Both the position numbers and the translations under genes were made by a program. From Rhodopseudomonas pseudopalustris (GTDB lineage Bacteria; Pseudomonadota; Alphaproteobacteria; Rhizobiales; Xanthobacteraceae): 64,000 nucleotides of DNA. The notes below the pieces were generated by a model. It saw only the letters and a list, made by a program, of their open reading frames with translations, was not told where the DNA came from and made no database searches. Positions 9,166 to 17,944 of the stretch are shown here, in pieces (position 1 is the first letter of the stretch; every line of letters begins with the position of its first letter). The stretch spans positions 62,001 through 126,000 of the forward strand of contig NZ_FODT01000009.1 of NCBI RefSeq assembly GCF_900110435.1, in the 5' to 3' direction.

Positions 9166-9930
9166 TCATTCGTTTCCGTCCGATCTGAGCAGATACGCAT
9201 CCATGATCCAACCCTTGGCGCTCCGCGCTTCGCGTCGGACGCGCTGAATCTCGGAAGCGACCTCGTCCAGCTTTCCGGCGACGAGGATCTCGTCATCCAT
9301 CCCAAGATTCGCACCCCAGTAGATCGAGACGTCGCGCGCATCGATCTTGGCGAAGGTCTCATCACCATCCAGCAGAACGACAATGGTGTCGTCAGTGAGT
9401 TGACCCGCTGCGCCCAGCTTCCGCCCGGTCGTAATCGTGACCGATTGGCCAATTCGGTTGAGCGGGATTCGGTGACGTGCGGTCAGCGCCTGGACCGCGG
9501 TGATCCCGGGGATGATTTCATAGGCGATGTCTGATCCTTGCGCCTGCAATCGGTCCAGGATCCTCATCGTGCTGTCGTAAAGGCTCGGGTCTCCCCACAC
9601 CAGGAACGCGCCGCAGCCGCCATCGGGCAGCGACTCGGTCAGGACGCTCTGATAGCGTTCGGCGATCCGCGCGTGCCAATCGTCGACGGTCGCCTGATAG
9701 TCCTCCGGGTGCGCGTCGCGCTTCGGGATATCGATGGTGACGGTGCGATAATCAGCGTTGGTGATGAACCGCTTGCAGATCTGCTCGCGCAACTGGCGAA
9801 GCTCCGCCTTTTCGGCGCCCTTATCGGGAATGAAGAACACGTCTGCTCGGTTCAGGGCGTTGATCGCCTGAACCGTCAGGTAGTCCGGGTCGCCCGGACC
9901 GATACCGATCAGCAGGATCTTTCGCATCAC
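9166..9930 (-). CDS. cobF: Precorrin-6A synthase (deacetylating) CobF
   Basis: 254 residues. Tetrapyrrole methylase fold with the N-terminal motif ILLIGIGPGDPDYLT and a later VWGDPSLYDST that aligns with the CobF family. CobF methylates C1 of precorrin-5 with SAM and releases acetate, giving precorrin-6A. That step is specific to the aerobic cobalamin route. It is the last gene of the minus-strand operon cobT-cobS-cobF, 65 bp after cobS, and so under the riboswitch at 12044-12226. The two ATG codons at the start differ by one residue only. Confidence 0.92.
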   Translation of the reverse strand: MMRKILLIGIGPGDPDYLTVQAINALNRADVFFIPDKGAEKAELRQLREQICKRFITNADYRTVTIDIPKRDAHPEDYQATVDDWHARIAERYQSVLTESLPDGGCGAFLVWGDPSLYDSTMRILDRLQAQGSDIAYEIIPGITAVQALTARHRIPLNRIGQSVTITTGRKLGAAGQLTDDTIVVLLDGDETFAKIDARDVSIYWGANLGMDDEILVAGKLDEVASEIQRVRREARSAKGWIMDAYLLRSDGNE

Positions 9931-9995
9931 TCACGCTCCTCGTGGCACGTCGGTGTCATTCAAGCGAGCTTGGCGCTCGACTTCGCGCCCGCGCA

Positions 9996-10772
9996 TCAGA
10001 TCGGGCCGTGACCGACCGCCGCCGCGACGCCGAGCAGGAGGCCGATCTCGATCATCTGCTCCGTGGCGCCGAGCACATCGCCGGTGTAGCCGCCCAGAAG
10101 GCGACGCGCCGCGAGCGGCGGCAGCACCCCCAAGACCACGGCGACAGCCAATCCACATCCTGCCGCCCAAACATCGGTCGTGGCGAGCCATAGCACACCA
10201 AGCACGGTGAAAGCCGACGCCCACATCCGTCCGATCTGGTCGATCCGGGTGGTCGGGTAGTTCAGCTTGGCGGTCGCGACATTGCCGGCATAGGGGATCG
10301 CCGACATCGTCAACAAAATTCCGCTCCGTCCCAGGCTGTGAGCGGCGACCAAAGCCGCCGCGCCCAGCCAGCCAGGCAGACTCGCGAGCAGCGCGATGCG
10401 AAGCACCAGGCTCGAGACCAACGCGATCGCGCCGTAAGTTCCGATGCGGCTGTCCTTGATGATCAGCAGGCGCTGCTCGCGCGTTCTTCCGCCGAACAGG
10501 CCATCAGCCGTGTCGGCGATGCCGTCTTCGTGCAATGCGCCGGTGAGGATCGTGCCGGTCAAGATCGCCAGAACGGCGGGGACGATGCCGGTCCAGATCG
10601 CCGAACCGGCCAGCAGGACGGCGGCAGAAGCAAGACCGATCAGCGCGCCGACCAGCGGAAAGTACTTGGCCGCGCTGAGCAGCCAGTCATCGTCGAGCCG
10701 ATCCGCCCCTGGCGTCGGCACGATCGTCATGAACTGAATGGCGTTCAGCAGCGGTTGCAGCGGCCGGATCAC
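9996..10772 (-). CDS. cobS: Adenosylcobinamide-GDP ribazoletransferase
   Basis: 258-residue integral membrane protein (called CobV in the aerobic nomenclature). The family signature is at residues 81-95: HEDGIADTADGLFGG, the metal-binding Asp-rich loop. Several hydrophobic helices follow. It joins alpha-ribazole(-phosphate) to adenosylcobinamide-GDP in the last stage of cobalamin assembly. Its ATG overlaps the cobT stop as ATGA, so translation is probably coupled. Confidence 0.93.
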   Translation of the reverse strand: MIRPLQPLLNAIQFMTIVPTPGADRLDDDWLLSAAKYFPLVGALIGLASAAVLLAGSAIWTGIVPAVLAILTGTILTGALHEDGIADTADGLFGGRTREQRLLIIKDSRIGTYGAIALVSSLVLRIALLASLPGWLGAAALVAAHSLGRSGILLTMSAIPYAGNVATAKLNYPTTRIDQIGRMWASAFTVLGVLWLATTDVWAAGCGLAVAVVLGVLPPLAARRLLGGYTGDVLGATEQMIEIGLLLGVAAAVGHGPI

Positions 10773-11833
10773 GCTTGCGGTCCGAAATTGCCCGCGAGCA
10801 CGTCGGACAGATCGGCCAGATCGTTGAGGATCCCGGCAGCGGCGCGCAACAGCGGTACCGTCGTCAAGGCGCCGGTGCCTTCACCCAGGCGCAAACCGAG
10901 ATCGAGGTAAGGCGTCGCCTCCATCGCCTCCAGCAGAACCCGGTGTCCCCGCTCGGCGGAGCGGTGCGAGAACACGCAGTAATCGCGCGCCGCCGGATGC
11001 AACCGCACGGCCACCAGCGCGGCCGCACTTGCGATGAAGCCATCGATCACCACCGGACGCTGCGACGCTGCGGCGCCGAGCACGGCGCCGGCCATCATCG
11101 CAATGTCATAGCCGCCGAATTCGGTCAGCACGTCGAGCGGCTCGGTCGGCTGCGCACGCGCCGCCGCTGTCGCGACAACGGCCCGCTTGTGCGCCAGACC
11201 GGCGTCGTCCATCCCCGCGCCGCGGCCGACGCAATCGTCGATCGGCGCTCCGGTCAGACAATGCGTGATCAGCGCGGCTGCCGTGGTGTTGCCGATCCCC
11301 ATCTCGCCGATCGCCACGATATCGACCCCGCTCGCGATCTCGTCCGAAACCAGCCTGGCTGCGGCGGCGATCGCACCCATCGCCTCGCTTGGCGTCAGCG
11401 CCGCCTCACGAACCGAGTTGCGGCTGCCGCGCCGGATCTTGCGGTCGATCAGTTCGGGATGAGGCGCAAGATCGGCATCAACTCCGGCATCGACGACACG
11501 GATTTCGGCAGAGGCCGCCCGCGCCAAGACGTTCAACCCGGCGCGGCCCGCGAGATACGCACCGACCATCAGCCGTGTGACGCTTGCCGGATAGGGCGAG
11601 ATACTCTCTTCCGCGATGCCGTGATCACCCGCGAACACGAACACCATCGCGCGGTCCGCGCGTGGCGGGGCCGGATGCCAGATCAAGCCGAGTTGGACCG
11701 CGAGGTCCTCGAGCCGTCCCAACGACCCCGGCGGCTTCGCCTTGGCATCGAGACGCGCCCGCAGATCGGGTTCGCGGGAACGATCGACCGCAGCAATGGA
11801 CAGAGTGATTGGATCGCGCATCGGGGCGTGCAT
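10769..11833 (-). CDS. cobT: Nicotinate-nucleotide--dimethylbenzimidazole phosphoribosyltransferase
   Basis: 354 residues from the chosen ATG (CobU in Pseudomonas denitrificans naming). Motifs are PPGSLGRLEDLAVQLG near the N-terminus, GEMGIGNTTAAALI in the middle and LRLGEGTGALTTVPLL near the C-terminus, which carries the catalytic glutamate. It makes alpha-ribazole phosphate for the lower ligand. The frame is open further upstream to 12022, but that part runs through Arg/Ser-rich sequence next to the riboswitch. I start at MHAPMRDP (11833; 11821 is also possible). First gene of a riboswitch-controlled operon. Confidence 0.92.
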   Translation of the reverse strand: MHAPMRDPITLSIAAVDRSREPDLRARLDAKAKPPGSLGRLEDLAVQLGLIWHPAPPRADRAMVFVFAGDHGIAEESISPYPASVTRLMVGAYLAGRAGLNVLARAASAEIRVVDAGVDADLAPHPELIDRKIRRGSRNSVREAALTPSEAMGAIAAAARLVSDEIASGVDIVAIGEMGIGNTTAAALITHCLTGAPIDDCVGRGAGMDDAGLAHKRAVVATAAARAQPTEPLDVLTEFGGYDIAMMAGAVLGAAASQRPVVIDGFIASAAALVAVRLHPAARDYCVFSHRSAERGHRVLLEAMEATPYLDLGLRLGEGTGALTTVPLLRAAAGILNDLADLSDVLAGNFGPQA

Positions 11834-12043
11834 GAGAGGCTCGGAAATAGAGAGAGGTTTGCCGCCGCGGACGCGGGGCATCGATGATGCGGTCAGACGC
11901 AGGGATGACGGATGTCGCGAACGATCGCGCTGGCCGTCGATGCGACTTGCTTCCGCAAGTGCGGAACCGCGCGCGCTACGCGTATCGTCGTCGGTGCATG
12001 TAAGTGTCCTTCTTCGACCCACCGTCGAATGGCGTTGCTACGG

Positions 12044-12226
12044 TCTTCGGCCGGTCTCCTGGCTTGCGGATGTTGTCCTGATCGCCTTCCCGAGCGGCTG
12101 GTGCCGAACTCAGTGGCGCATGTGATCGAAGACAATCCGCTTACAGTTGCGGGGGCAGCCGCGGATTGGGCGATCACTCGCCTCACCGCATTCCCGTTTC
12201 ACCCTTCCGACGAAGGGCACCGAAGA
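12044..12226 (-). promoter_or_regulatory. Cobalamin riboswitch upstream of cobT-cobS-cobF
   Basis: Read on the minus strand it has, in order, a GGTGCCC opening helix, AAACGGGAA, the highly conserved GCTGCCCCCGCAACTGTAA box, GCCACTG, CGGGAAGG and CCGCAAGCCAGGAGACC. These are the expected cobalamin riboswitch elements in the expected order. It ends about 210 bp before the cobT start and should reduce expression when adenosylcobalamin is plentiful. Confidence 0.95.
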
Positions 12227-12374
12227 TGCGCGACAACAGCATGGCACCGTGACGAACGCAAGATTGACAAGGCTGATGTCGCCGCCTCTAAGACGAAGGT
12301 GCAAAGAAACCGGATTTATCAGGTCGTCGCAGCGGCATCGGTCCGGTGCGTCGTCATGATCGGATTGTCCTCCA

Positions 12375-13691
12375 TTGCTCTGGGATGTCACAGTGATCGG
12401 CGGCGGCATCGCCGGCCTCAGCGCGGCGATCGCGGCGCGGCGATCCGGCGCATCGGTCCGCCTGCTCGAAGCAGCCCCACAGAGCTTGCGCGGCGGCAAT
12501 GCGCGTCATGGCCGCAACTTCCGCCTGATGCACGCATCGCCGCTCTGCTATGTGCCGGACCGATATGACGCCAACGAGTTCCTCGACGAACTGCACGGCG
12601 TCACCGGAGCCGGAACGGATCCGTCGCTCGCGCAGTTGCTGATCGACGGATCCGAAACGATTGCGCCGTGGTTGATCGGCAACGGCGTGCATCTACAGCC
12701 GCCCGGCACCGGTGTGATGCCCTATTCCCGCCGGACCGCCTTTCCGCTCGGCGGCGGCAAGGCGATGATGAACGCGTTGTATGCGACCGCCGCCAAGCTC
12801 GGAGTTGTGATCAGCTACGACAGCGAAGCCCGCGCGCTGGTTAGGAAGGGCCGTCCGGGCTGGACGATCGAGGCTTGCAGCAACGCGACATGCGAAACAA
12901 TCGAAGCGCGTAGCGTGATCGCCTGCGCCGGTGGCGCTGGCGCCGACCCGGACTGGCTGCGCACGCATTTCGGAATCGCGGCCGAAGGAATGATGATCCG
13001 CGGCGTCCCCTACGCCAACGGACGCATCCTGACCCTCTTGATCGACTCAGGGGCCTGCCCGGTCGGCGATCCCGCAACCGGCCATATCGTTCCGGTGGAC
13101 GCGCGCGGACCGCGAATGGACGGCGGCATCGTCACCCGCATCACCGCGATCCCCTACGGCCTCGTCGTGGATCGATCGGGCCGACGCGTCGATGTGACCG
13201 ACGCCGGCGCCCAGCCGACGCATTATGCAAAATGGGGACCGCGGATCGCCGCCTGCGCCGATCAGCTCGCCTTTCTCATTCTCGATGCGCGCGGGATGGC
13301 GCGCGCCGCGCCGTCCGCGTTTCCGCCGATCACAGCGCAAAGCCGCGCCGACCTGGCTGTCGCGCTCGGGCTCGATCCGGTCGCGTTCGCGGGCAGCGTC
13401 GACGGCTTCAACGCGGTTCCTCCGCCGAGCGCTCGCCCGATCGTCGCGCCGCCGCTCGCTGCCTATCCGATGCGGCCGGGGCTGACCTTCGTGCATTACG
13501 GCATCAAGGTCGACGACACGATGCGCGTGGTGCAAGCGGATGGAAGCCGTCATGACAATCTGTTCGCGGCCGGCATGATCATGACGGCCAATGTGCTCCG
13601 CCGCGGCTATCTCGCCGGACTTGGCATCACGCTGTCGGCGGTGTTCGGACGGCGCGCGGGCGAGGAGGCGGCGCGCTATGTCACAGGCTGA
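12375..13691 (+). CDS. tcuA: TcuA-like FAD-dependent oxidoreductase (CobZ N-terminal half)
   Basis: 438-residue flavoprotein. The FAD-binding Rossmann motif VTVIGGGIAGLSAAIAARR is at the extreme N-terminus, and a second FAD-contacting region near the C-terminus reads LFAAGMIMTANVLRRGYLAG. It resembles the tricarballylate dehydrogenase TcuA and the N-terminal part of Rhodobacter CobZ, a precorrin-3B synthase that replaces CobG. The neighbours are all cobalamin genes and no cobG is seen, so the CobZ role is the better inference. The only start is a TTG soon after an in-frame stop, with a weak Shine-Dalgarno sequence. It overlaps the next gene by 14 bp. Confidence 0.82.
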   Translation: MLWDVTVIGGGIAGLSAAIAARRSGASVRLLEAAPQSLRGGNARHGRNFRLMHASPLCYVPDRYDANEFLDELHGVTGAGTDPSLAQLLIDGSETIAPWLIGNGVHLQPPGTGVMPYSRRTAFPLGGGKAMMNALYATAAKLGVVISYDSEARALVRKGRPGWTIEACSNATCETIEARSVIACAGGAGADPDWLRTHFGIAAEGMMIRGVPYANGRILTLLIDSGACPVGDPATGHIVPVDARGPRMDGGIVTRITAIPYGLVVDRSGRRVDVTDAGAQPTHYAKWGPRIAACADQLAFLILDARGMARAAPSAFPPITAQSRADLAVALGLDPVAFAGSVDGFNAVPPPSARPIVAPPLAAYPMRPGLTFVHYGIKVDDTMRVVQADGSRHDNLFAAGMIMTANVLRRGYLAGLGITLSAVFGRRAGEEAARYVTG

Positions 13692-14802
13692 TCCAATCGA
13701 AGAGGCCGATCGCGTGTTGCGCATTTGCGCGGCCTGCATGTATTGCGACGGTCTCTGCCCGGTGTTTCCGGCGATCGACGGCAAGCATGGATTCGACCTC
13801 GCCGACCTGAACTATCTGTCGAACCTGTGCCACAACTGCCAGGGTTGCTGGCACGACTGCCAATACGCGCCGCCGCACGCCTTCGCTGTCAATCTGCCGG
13901 CGACGCTCGCCGATCTCCGACAGCGCTCTTATGCCGACTATCTGTGGCCGCCCCTGCTCGGCCGCGCGTTTCGCGCCTCGGGCATCGTCGTGCCGGCGAT
14001 TGTCGTGCTTGCCATGTCCGTCACCTTTGCGACCGTCCTGATCACCGCTTCGCCGGCGCAGTTGTTTTCAGCGGATTCGAGCGAAGGCGCGTTCTATCGG
14101 GTGCTGCCCTGGCCGGCGATGGCGGGGATCGCCGGCGCAACGCTGCTGTGGGCGGTCGCGACGTTGACGCTGGCGACGGTGCAATACTGGCGTGCGATCG
14201 CGCCGCGTGCCTCGGCCGGCGAGATCATGCGCGCCCTGCCGCCTGCCCTCCGCGACATCGTCACCTTGCGCCACCTCGGCGGCGGCGGGCCGGGCTGCCA
14301 CGATGAGGGCGACCGAACCTCACATCGTCGTCGCATCCTTCATCATCTGACGGCTGGCGGCTTCCTGCTGAGCGCGCTGTCGACGGTCGCAGCCGCCGCC
14401 TATCACCACCTGCTCGGCATTGCGGCGCCCTACCCGATCATCAGCCTTCCGGTGATGCTGGGACTGGTCGGCGGCGTCGCCTTGACGGCCGGATCGGCCG
14501 GGCTGCTCCGGCTGGAATACATCGCGGATCGCCAGCCCTCGAACCGGCGAGAAGCCAGGCTCAACGTCGCGTTCCTGCTGCTGCTGGGACTGGTCGCGGT
14601 CAGCGGGCTCGCAGTACTCGCATTCCGCAGCACGCCCGCGATGGGCCTGCTGCTCGTCGGACATCTCGGACTGGTCTTCGGGATGTTCGCCGCGTTGCCC
14701 TTCACCAAGGCGCTGCACGCCCCGTTCCGCGCGGCGGCGCTGCTGCGCGCGGCGATCGACAAACAACAGGCGGCAGCACGGCGTGACGCTGATGCAGGCT
14801 GA
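13678..14802 (+). CDS. tcuB: TcuB-like Fe-S/heme membrane protein (CobZ C-terminal half)
   Basis: 374 residues from the ATG that overlaps the upstream stop by 14 bp. The N-terminus has two cysteine clusters for Fe-S centres, ICAACMYCDGLCPVF and CHNCQGCWHDC. About six membrane helices with several histidines follow, consistent with b-heme binding. TcuB relatives pass electrons from the partner flavoprotein to the membrane. In Rhodobacter capsulatus the same modules are fused in CobZ. Here it probably reoxidises the flavin of the upstream protein during oxygen-dependent ring contraction. It ends 134 bp before the second riboswitch. Confidence 0.82.
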   Translation: MSQADPIEEADRVLRICAACMYCDGLCPVFPAIDGKHGFDLADLNYLSNLCHNCQGCWHDCQYAPPHAFAVNLPATLADLRQRSYADYLWPPLLGRAFRASGIVVPAIVVLAMSVTFATVLITASPAQLFSADSSEGAFYRVLPWPAMAGIAGATLLWAVATLTLATVQYWRAIAPRASAGEIMRALPPALRDIVTLRHLGGGGPGCHDEGDRTSHRRRILHHLTAGGFLLSALSTVAAAAYHHLLGIAAPYPIISLPVMLGLVGGVALTAGSAGLLRLEYIADRQPSNRREARLNVAFLLLLGLVAVSGLAVLAFRSTPAMGLLLVGHLGLVFGMFAALPFTKALHAPFRAAALLRAAIDKQQAAARRDADAG

Positions 14803-14935
14803 TTTCGAGACCCGAACGGCAGACGGCAAGTTGACGTCGCCATGATCCACATCAAGTTGATCGCTGCCGGGCGCGGTGGCGACGGTGGCCAAGGCCGATT
14901 GACAGTTCTCCTTTTCCATCCCAAACATCACGCGC

Positions 14936-15124
14936 CGATGGTGTCCCGTCTTTGGACGGGACGAAAAGGGAATGCCGGAAGTCGCTGCCCGCATTGATGC
15001 GAGCAGAGACCGAGCCGGAGCTGCCCCCGCAACTGTAAACGGCGAGCCGACGCAACACGCCACTGGATGTTTCTCCGGGAAGGCTGCGCCTGCGACGACC
15101 CGTGAGCCAGGAGACCTGCCATCG
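14936..15124 (+). promoter_or_regulatory. Cobalamin riboswitch upstream of the cobHIJLEMBA run
   Basis: In order: a CGATGG/CCATCG closing helix, AAAAGGGAA, GCTGCCCCCGCAACTGTAAA, GCCACTGG, CCGGGAAGG and GAGCCAGGAGACCTGCC. The complete cobalamin riboswitch set is present. The first downstream start codon is about 125 bases away. It should control the long overlapped plus-strand operon that begins with the CobN-like fragment. Confidence 0.96.
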
Positions 15125-15247
15125 CCTGCTGTGTTGACCCATTTCGGGCGGGGTGCCCCGGAGTGTCTTTCGGCGGCCCGGAGTGCAGGTCCGTTCGCCG
15201 GTTCTGAGCCATCGTTCGTGATGGCGGCCAACTGACGGATCGGCGCC

Positions 15248-15835
15248 ATGCCGCGCACTGCACCTAACTCCAGCGGGTTCGCTGACTCTCTGCCATCGGT
15301 CGTATCCGCAATCAGGGCCGATATCATCGTGCTGTCCCCGTCCGACGACGAGTTGGCCGCGTTCGCAACCGAATGGCGCGATCGGCGCGGGTCTTCAATT
15401 CATCCGATCAACATCGCGACTGTCGCGCAGCGGCACGGGTCGGATCGCCAGGCCGATCAGTTGATTGCGACCGCTGGCGCAATCCTGATCACGCTGCCGA
15501 ACGGCCTCGCCCCATGGCGTGAAGCAGCCGAAGACATTGCAACGATCGCGCGCAATCGCCGGATCGCTTTCGCGGTGATCGCCTCGAACGATGCCGGCGA
15601 GTTGCCGAGCGAACTTGCCACTAATCTGCCGCCCTCGACCCTGCGGCGTCTGATCAGACTGTATCGGCAGCACGGCAGCAACGCCGCGCGAAACATCCTG
15701 GCGCAGTTATCGCTTGCCGCCGGCCTGTCCCACGACATCGACAGCGACGATCGTCCGCAGCGGAACTCGCATCCGCCGGAATGCGCGTCAAGCACTCCCA
15801 TTCTCCGCGACCTGATCGAGGACGCCACGCGATGA
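15248..15835 (+). CDS. Stand-alone CobN N-terminal-domain-like protein
   Basis: 195 residues. The sequence ADIIVLSPSDDELAAFA, the pattern through ATVAQRHGSDRQADQLI, and IAFAVIASNDAGELPSELA follow the first 150 or so residues of the cobaltochelatase subunit CobN (about 1,200 residues), where the equivalent stretch reads like ILFLSAADTEL and LPGDD. The rest of CobN, including the chelatase core, is absent. It is the first gene after the riboswitch and its stop overlaps the cobH start as ATGA. It is either a relic kept for translational coupling or a small accessory protein. The match is from memory of the family, so moderate confidence. Confidence 0.6.
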   Translation: MPRTAPNSSGFADSLPSVVSAIRADIIVLSPSDDELAAFATEWRDRRGSSIHPINIATVAQRHGSDRQADQLIATAGAILITLPNGLAPWREAAEDIATIARNRRIAFAVIASNDAGELPSELATNLPPSTLRRLIRLYRQHGSNAARNILAQLSLAAGLSHDIDSDDRPQRNSHPPECASSTPILRDLIEDATR

Positions 15836-16461
15836 ACTACACTTATGAGAAGCACGGCGACGCGATCTATCGTCACTCCTTCGCCATCATCCGAGCTGAA
15901 GCCGCGCTCGATCGCTTCGATCGCGACGAAGAGACGATCGCGGTGCGCATCATCCACGCCAGCGGCATGGTCGAGATCGCCGCGGACATCGCGTTCACTC
16001 CCGGCTTCGTGACGGCCGGACGCGCCGCGCTTCAGGCCGGCGCGCCGATCCTGTGCGACGCCCAGATGGTCGCTAACGGCGTCACCCGCGCGCGGCTGCC
16101 GGCCGACAACGAGGTGATCTGCACGTTGAACGATCCCGCCGTGCCGGCGCTCGCCGCGCGGCTCGGCACCACGCGCTCCGCGGCCGCGATCGAGCTGTGG
16201 CGCGATCGGCTCGACGGCGCCGTGGTCGCGATCGGCAACGCTCCGACCGCGCTGTTTCGCCTCCTCGAGATTCTCGCCGAGCCCGGCGCGCCCCGTCCCG
16301 CTGCCATCATCGGCATCCCGGTCGGCTTCGTCGGCGCCGCTGAATCCAAGGACGCGCTGTTGCAGGATTTGCCGGCGCCTTGCGTCATCGTTCGCGGCCG
16401 GCGCGGCGGCAGCGCGATGACGGCGGCCGCAATCAACGCGCTCGCGAGCGAACGCGAATGA
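15832..16461 (+). CDS. cobH: Precorrin-8X methylmutase CobH
   Basis: 209 residues from the ATG that overlaps the upstream stop (ATGA). The catalytic histidine is H42 in VRIIHASGMVEIAADI, the expected place for the family. The C-terminal half has GIPVGFVGAAESKDAL and the RGRRGGSAMTAAAINAL ending typical of CobH/CbiC. It moves the methyl group from C11 to C12, turning precorrin-8X into hydrogenobyrinic acid. The next gene, cobI, overlaps by 4 bp. Confidence 0.95.
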   Translation: MNYTYEKHGDAIYRHSFAIIRAEAALDRFDRDEETIAVRIIHASGMVEIAADIAFTPGFVTAGRAALQAGAPILCDAQMVANGVTRARLPADNEVICTLNDPAVPALAARLGTTRSAAAIELWRDRLDGAVVAIGNAPTALFRLLEILAEPGAPRPAAIIGIPVGFVGAAESKDALLQDLPAPCVIVRGRRGGSAMTAAAINALASERE

Positions 16462-17186
16462 GCGCCGCAACAGTCTACGGCGTCGGCGTCGGTCCCGGCG
16501 CCCCAGATCTGATGAGCGTCCGCGCCGCGCGCCTCGTCGGCGATGCAAAGGTCGTCGCCTATTTCCGCAAGGCCGGCCGACCCGGACATGCGCGCAGCAT
16601 CGTCGACGGCCTGCTGGTAGACGGCGTGGTCGAAGAACCGATGGACTATCCGGTGACCACCGAGATCGCGCTCGATGATCCGGCCTATGCCGCAACGTTG
16701 CGCAGCTTCTACGAGGATTGCGTCGCGCGCCTCGCGCACCACGTCGCGCAAGACCGCGATGTCGTCGTGCTGTGCGAAGGCGACCCGTTCCTGTACGGCT
16801 CGTTCATGCATCTGCACAGCCGCCTCGCGGCGCGGGTGCCGGTGGTGGTGGTGCCCGGCATCTCCGGCATGGCGGCGTGCTGGACGGCGAGCGGCACGCC
16901 GATCACCTATGGCGACGACGTGCTTTGCGTCGTGCCGGCGACGCTGGATGCGGCGCGGATCGCCGAGGCGCTGGCGACCAGCGATGCCGTGGTGATCATG
17001 AAGCTCGGCCGCAATCTGGCGAAAGTCCGCAGCGCGCTCGCCGCGGCCGGGCTGCTCGACCGCGCGGTCTATGTCGAGCGCGGCGCGATGGCCGATCAGG
17101 TCGTGATGCCGCTGGCCGCCAAGACCGACGACGACGCGCCGTATTTCTCGATCATTCTGGTGCACGGACAGGGACGACGGCCATGA
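16458..17186 (+). CDS. cobI: Precorrin-2 C20-methyltransferase CobI
   Basis: 242 residues starting at MSAATVYGVGVGPGAPDLMS, a tetrapyrrole-methylase N-terminus. VVVLCEGDPFLYGSFMHLH and VPGISGMAACWTASGTP are characteristic of CobI/CbiL. It uses SAM to methylate C20 of precorrin-2, making precorrin-3A, the substrate of the CobZ/CobG step. Overlaps of 4 bp on both sides put it firmly in the cob operon. Confidence 0.95.
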   Translation: MSAATVYGVGVGPGAPDLMSVRAARLVGDAKVVAYFRKAGRPGHARSIVDGLLVDGVVEEPMDYPVTTEIALDDPAYAATLRSFYEDCVARLAHHVAQDRDVVVLCEGDPFLYGSFMHLHSRLAARVPVVVVPGISGMAACWTASGTPITYGDDVLCVVPATLDAARIAEALATSDAVVIMKLGRNLAKVRSALAAAGLLDRAVYVERGAMADQVVMPLAAKTDDDAPYFSIILVHGQGRRP

Positions 17187-17944
17187 CCGGATCGCTGGTG
17201 GTTGCCGGTCTCGGGCCCGGCGCGCAGGAACTGATCACGCCCGAAGTCAACGCCGCGCTCGCGCACGCGACCGACCTCGTCGGCTACGCGCCTTATGTTG
17301 CGCGGGTCGCCGAGCGTCCCGGCCTGCGCCGGCACGGCTCGGACAATCGCGTTGAGCTCGACCGCGCCGCCTTCGCGCTGCGCCTCGCCGCGGAGGGACA
17401 TCATGTCGTGATCGTCTCCTCCGGCGATCCCGGCGTGTTCGCGATGGCGGCGGCGCTGTTCGAGGCGATCGAGGCCGGCGAGCCGTCCTGGCGCGATCTC
17501 GACATCCGCGTGCTGCCCGGCATCAGCGCGATGTTCGCGGCGGCGGCGCGGATCGGCGCACCGCTCGGCCACGATTTCTGCGCGATCAATCTCTCCGACA
17601 ATCTCAAGCCTTGGGAGACGGTGGAGCGCCGGCTGCGCGCCGCGGCCGAGGCCGATTTCGTCATCGCGCTGTACAATCCGATCTCGAAAGCGCGGCAATG
17701 GCAACTCGACAAGGCGTTCGCGTTGTTGCGCGGCATTCACCCGGCTTCGGTGCCGGTGGTGTTCGCGACCGCAGTGAGCGATCCCCGCGAGCGCATCGAT
17801 GTCGTTGCGCTCGGCGAGGCGGTTGGGAGCCGCGCCGACATGCGCACGCTGGTGATGATTGGATCGTCGCAGACCCGCACGATCGCACGCGCAAGCGGCG
17901 GCGCTTACGTCTACACGCCGCGTTTCTCCGGAGCAGCGTCGTGA
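17183..17944 (+). CDS. cobJ: Precorrin-3B C17-methyltransferase CobJ
   Basis: 253 residues from MTGSLVVAGLGPGAQELITP. VVIVSSGDPGVFAMAAALFE, VLPGISAMFAAAARIGAPLGHDF and DFVIALYNPISKARQWQL are the CobJ/CbiH hallmarks. It contracts and methylates precorrin-3B at C17, giving precorrin-4. Start overlap with cobI is ATGA. Its 3' end overlaps the 3' end of the opposite-strand cobK by 34 bp. Confidence 0.95.
   Translation: MTGSLVVAGLGPGAQELITPEVNAALAHATDLVGYAPYVARVAERPGLRRHGSDNRVELDRAAFALRLAAEGHHVVIVSSGDPGVFAMAAALFEAIEAGEPSWRDLDIRVLPGISAMFAAAARIGAPLGHDFCAINLSDNLKPWETVERRLRAAAEADFVIALYNPISKARQWQLDKAFALLRGIHPASVPVVFATAVSDPRERIDVVALGEAVGSRADMRTLVMIGSSQTRTIARASGGAYVYTPRFSGAAS

Noticed and set aside
15457-16695. 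412-codon minus-strand frame over cobH/cobI
   Set aside because: Crosses three coupled cob genes and has the same Arg-rich shadow composition.
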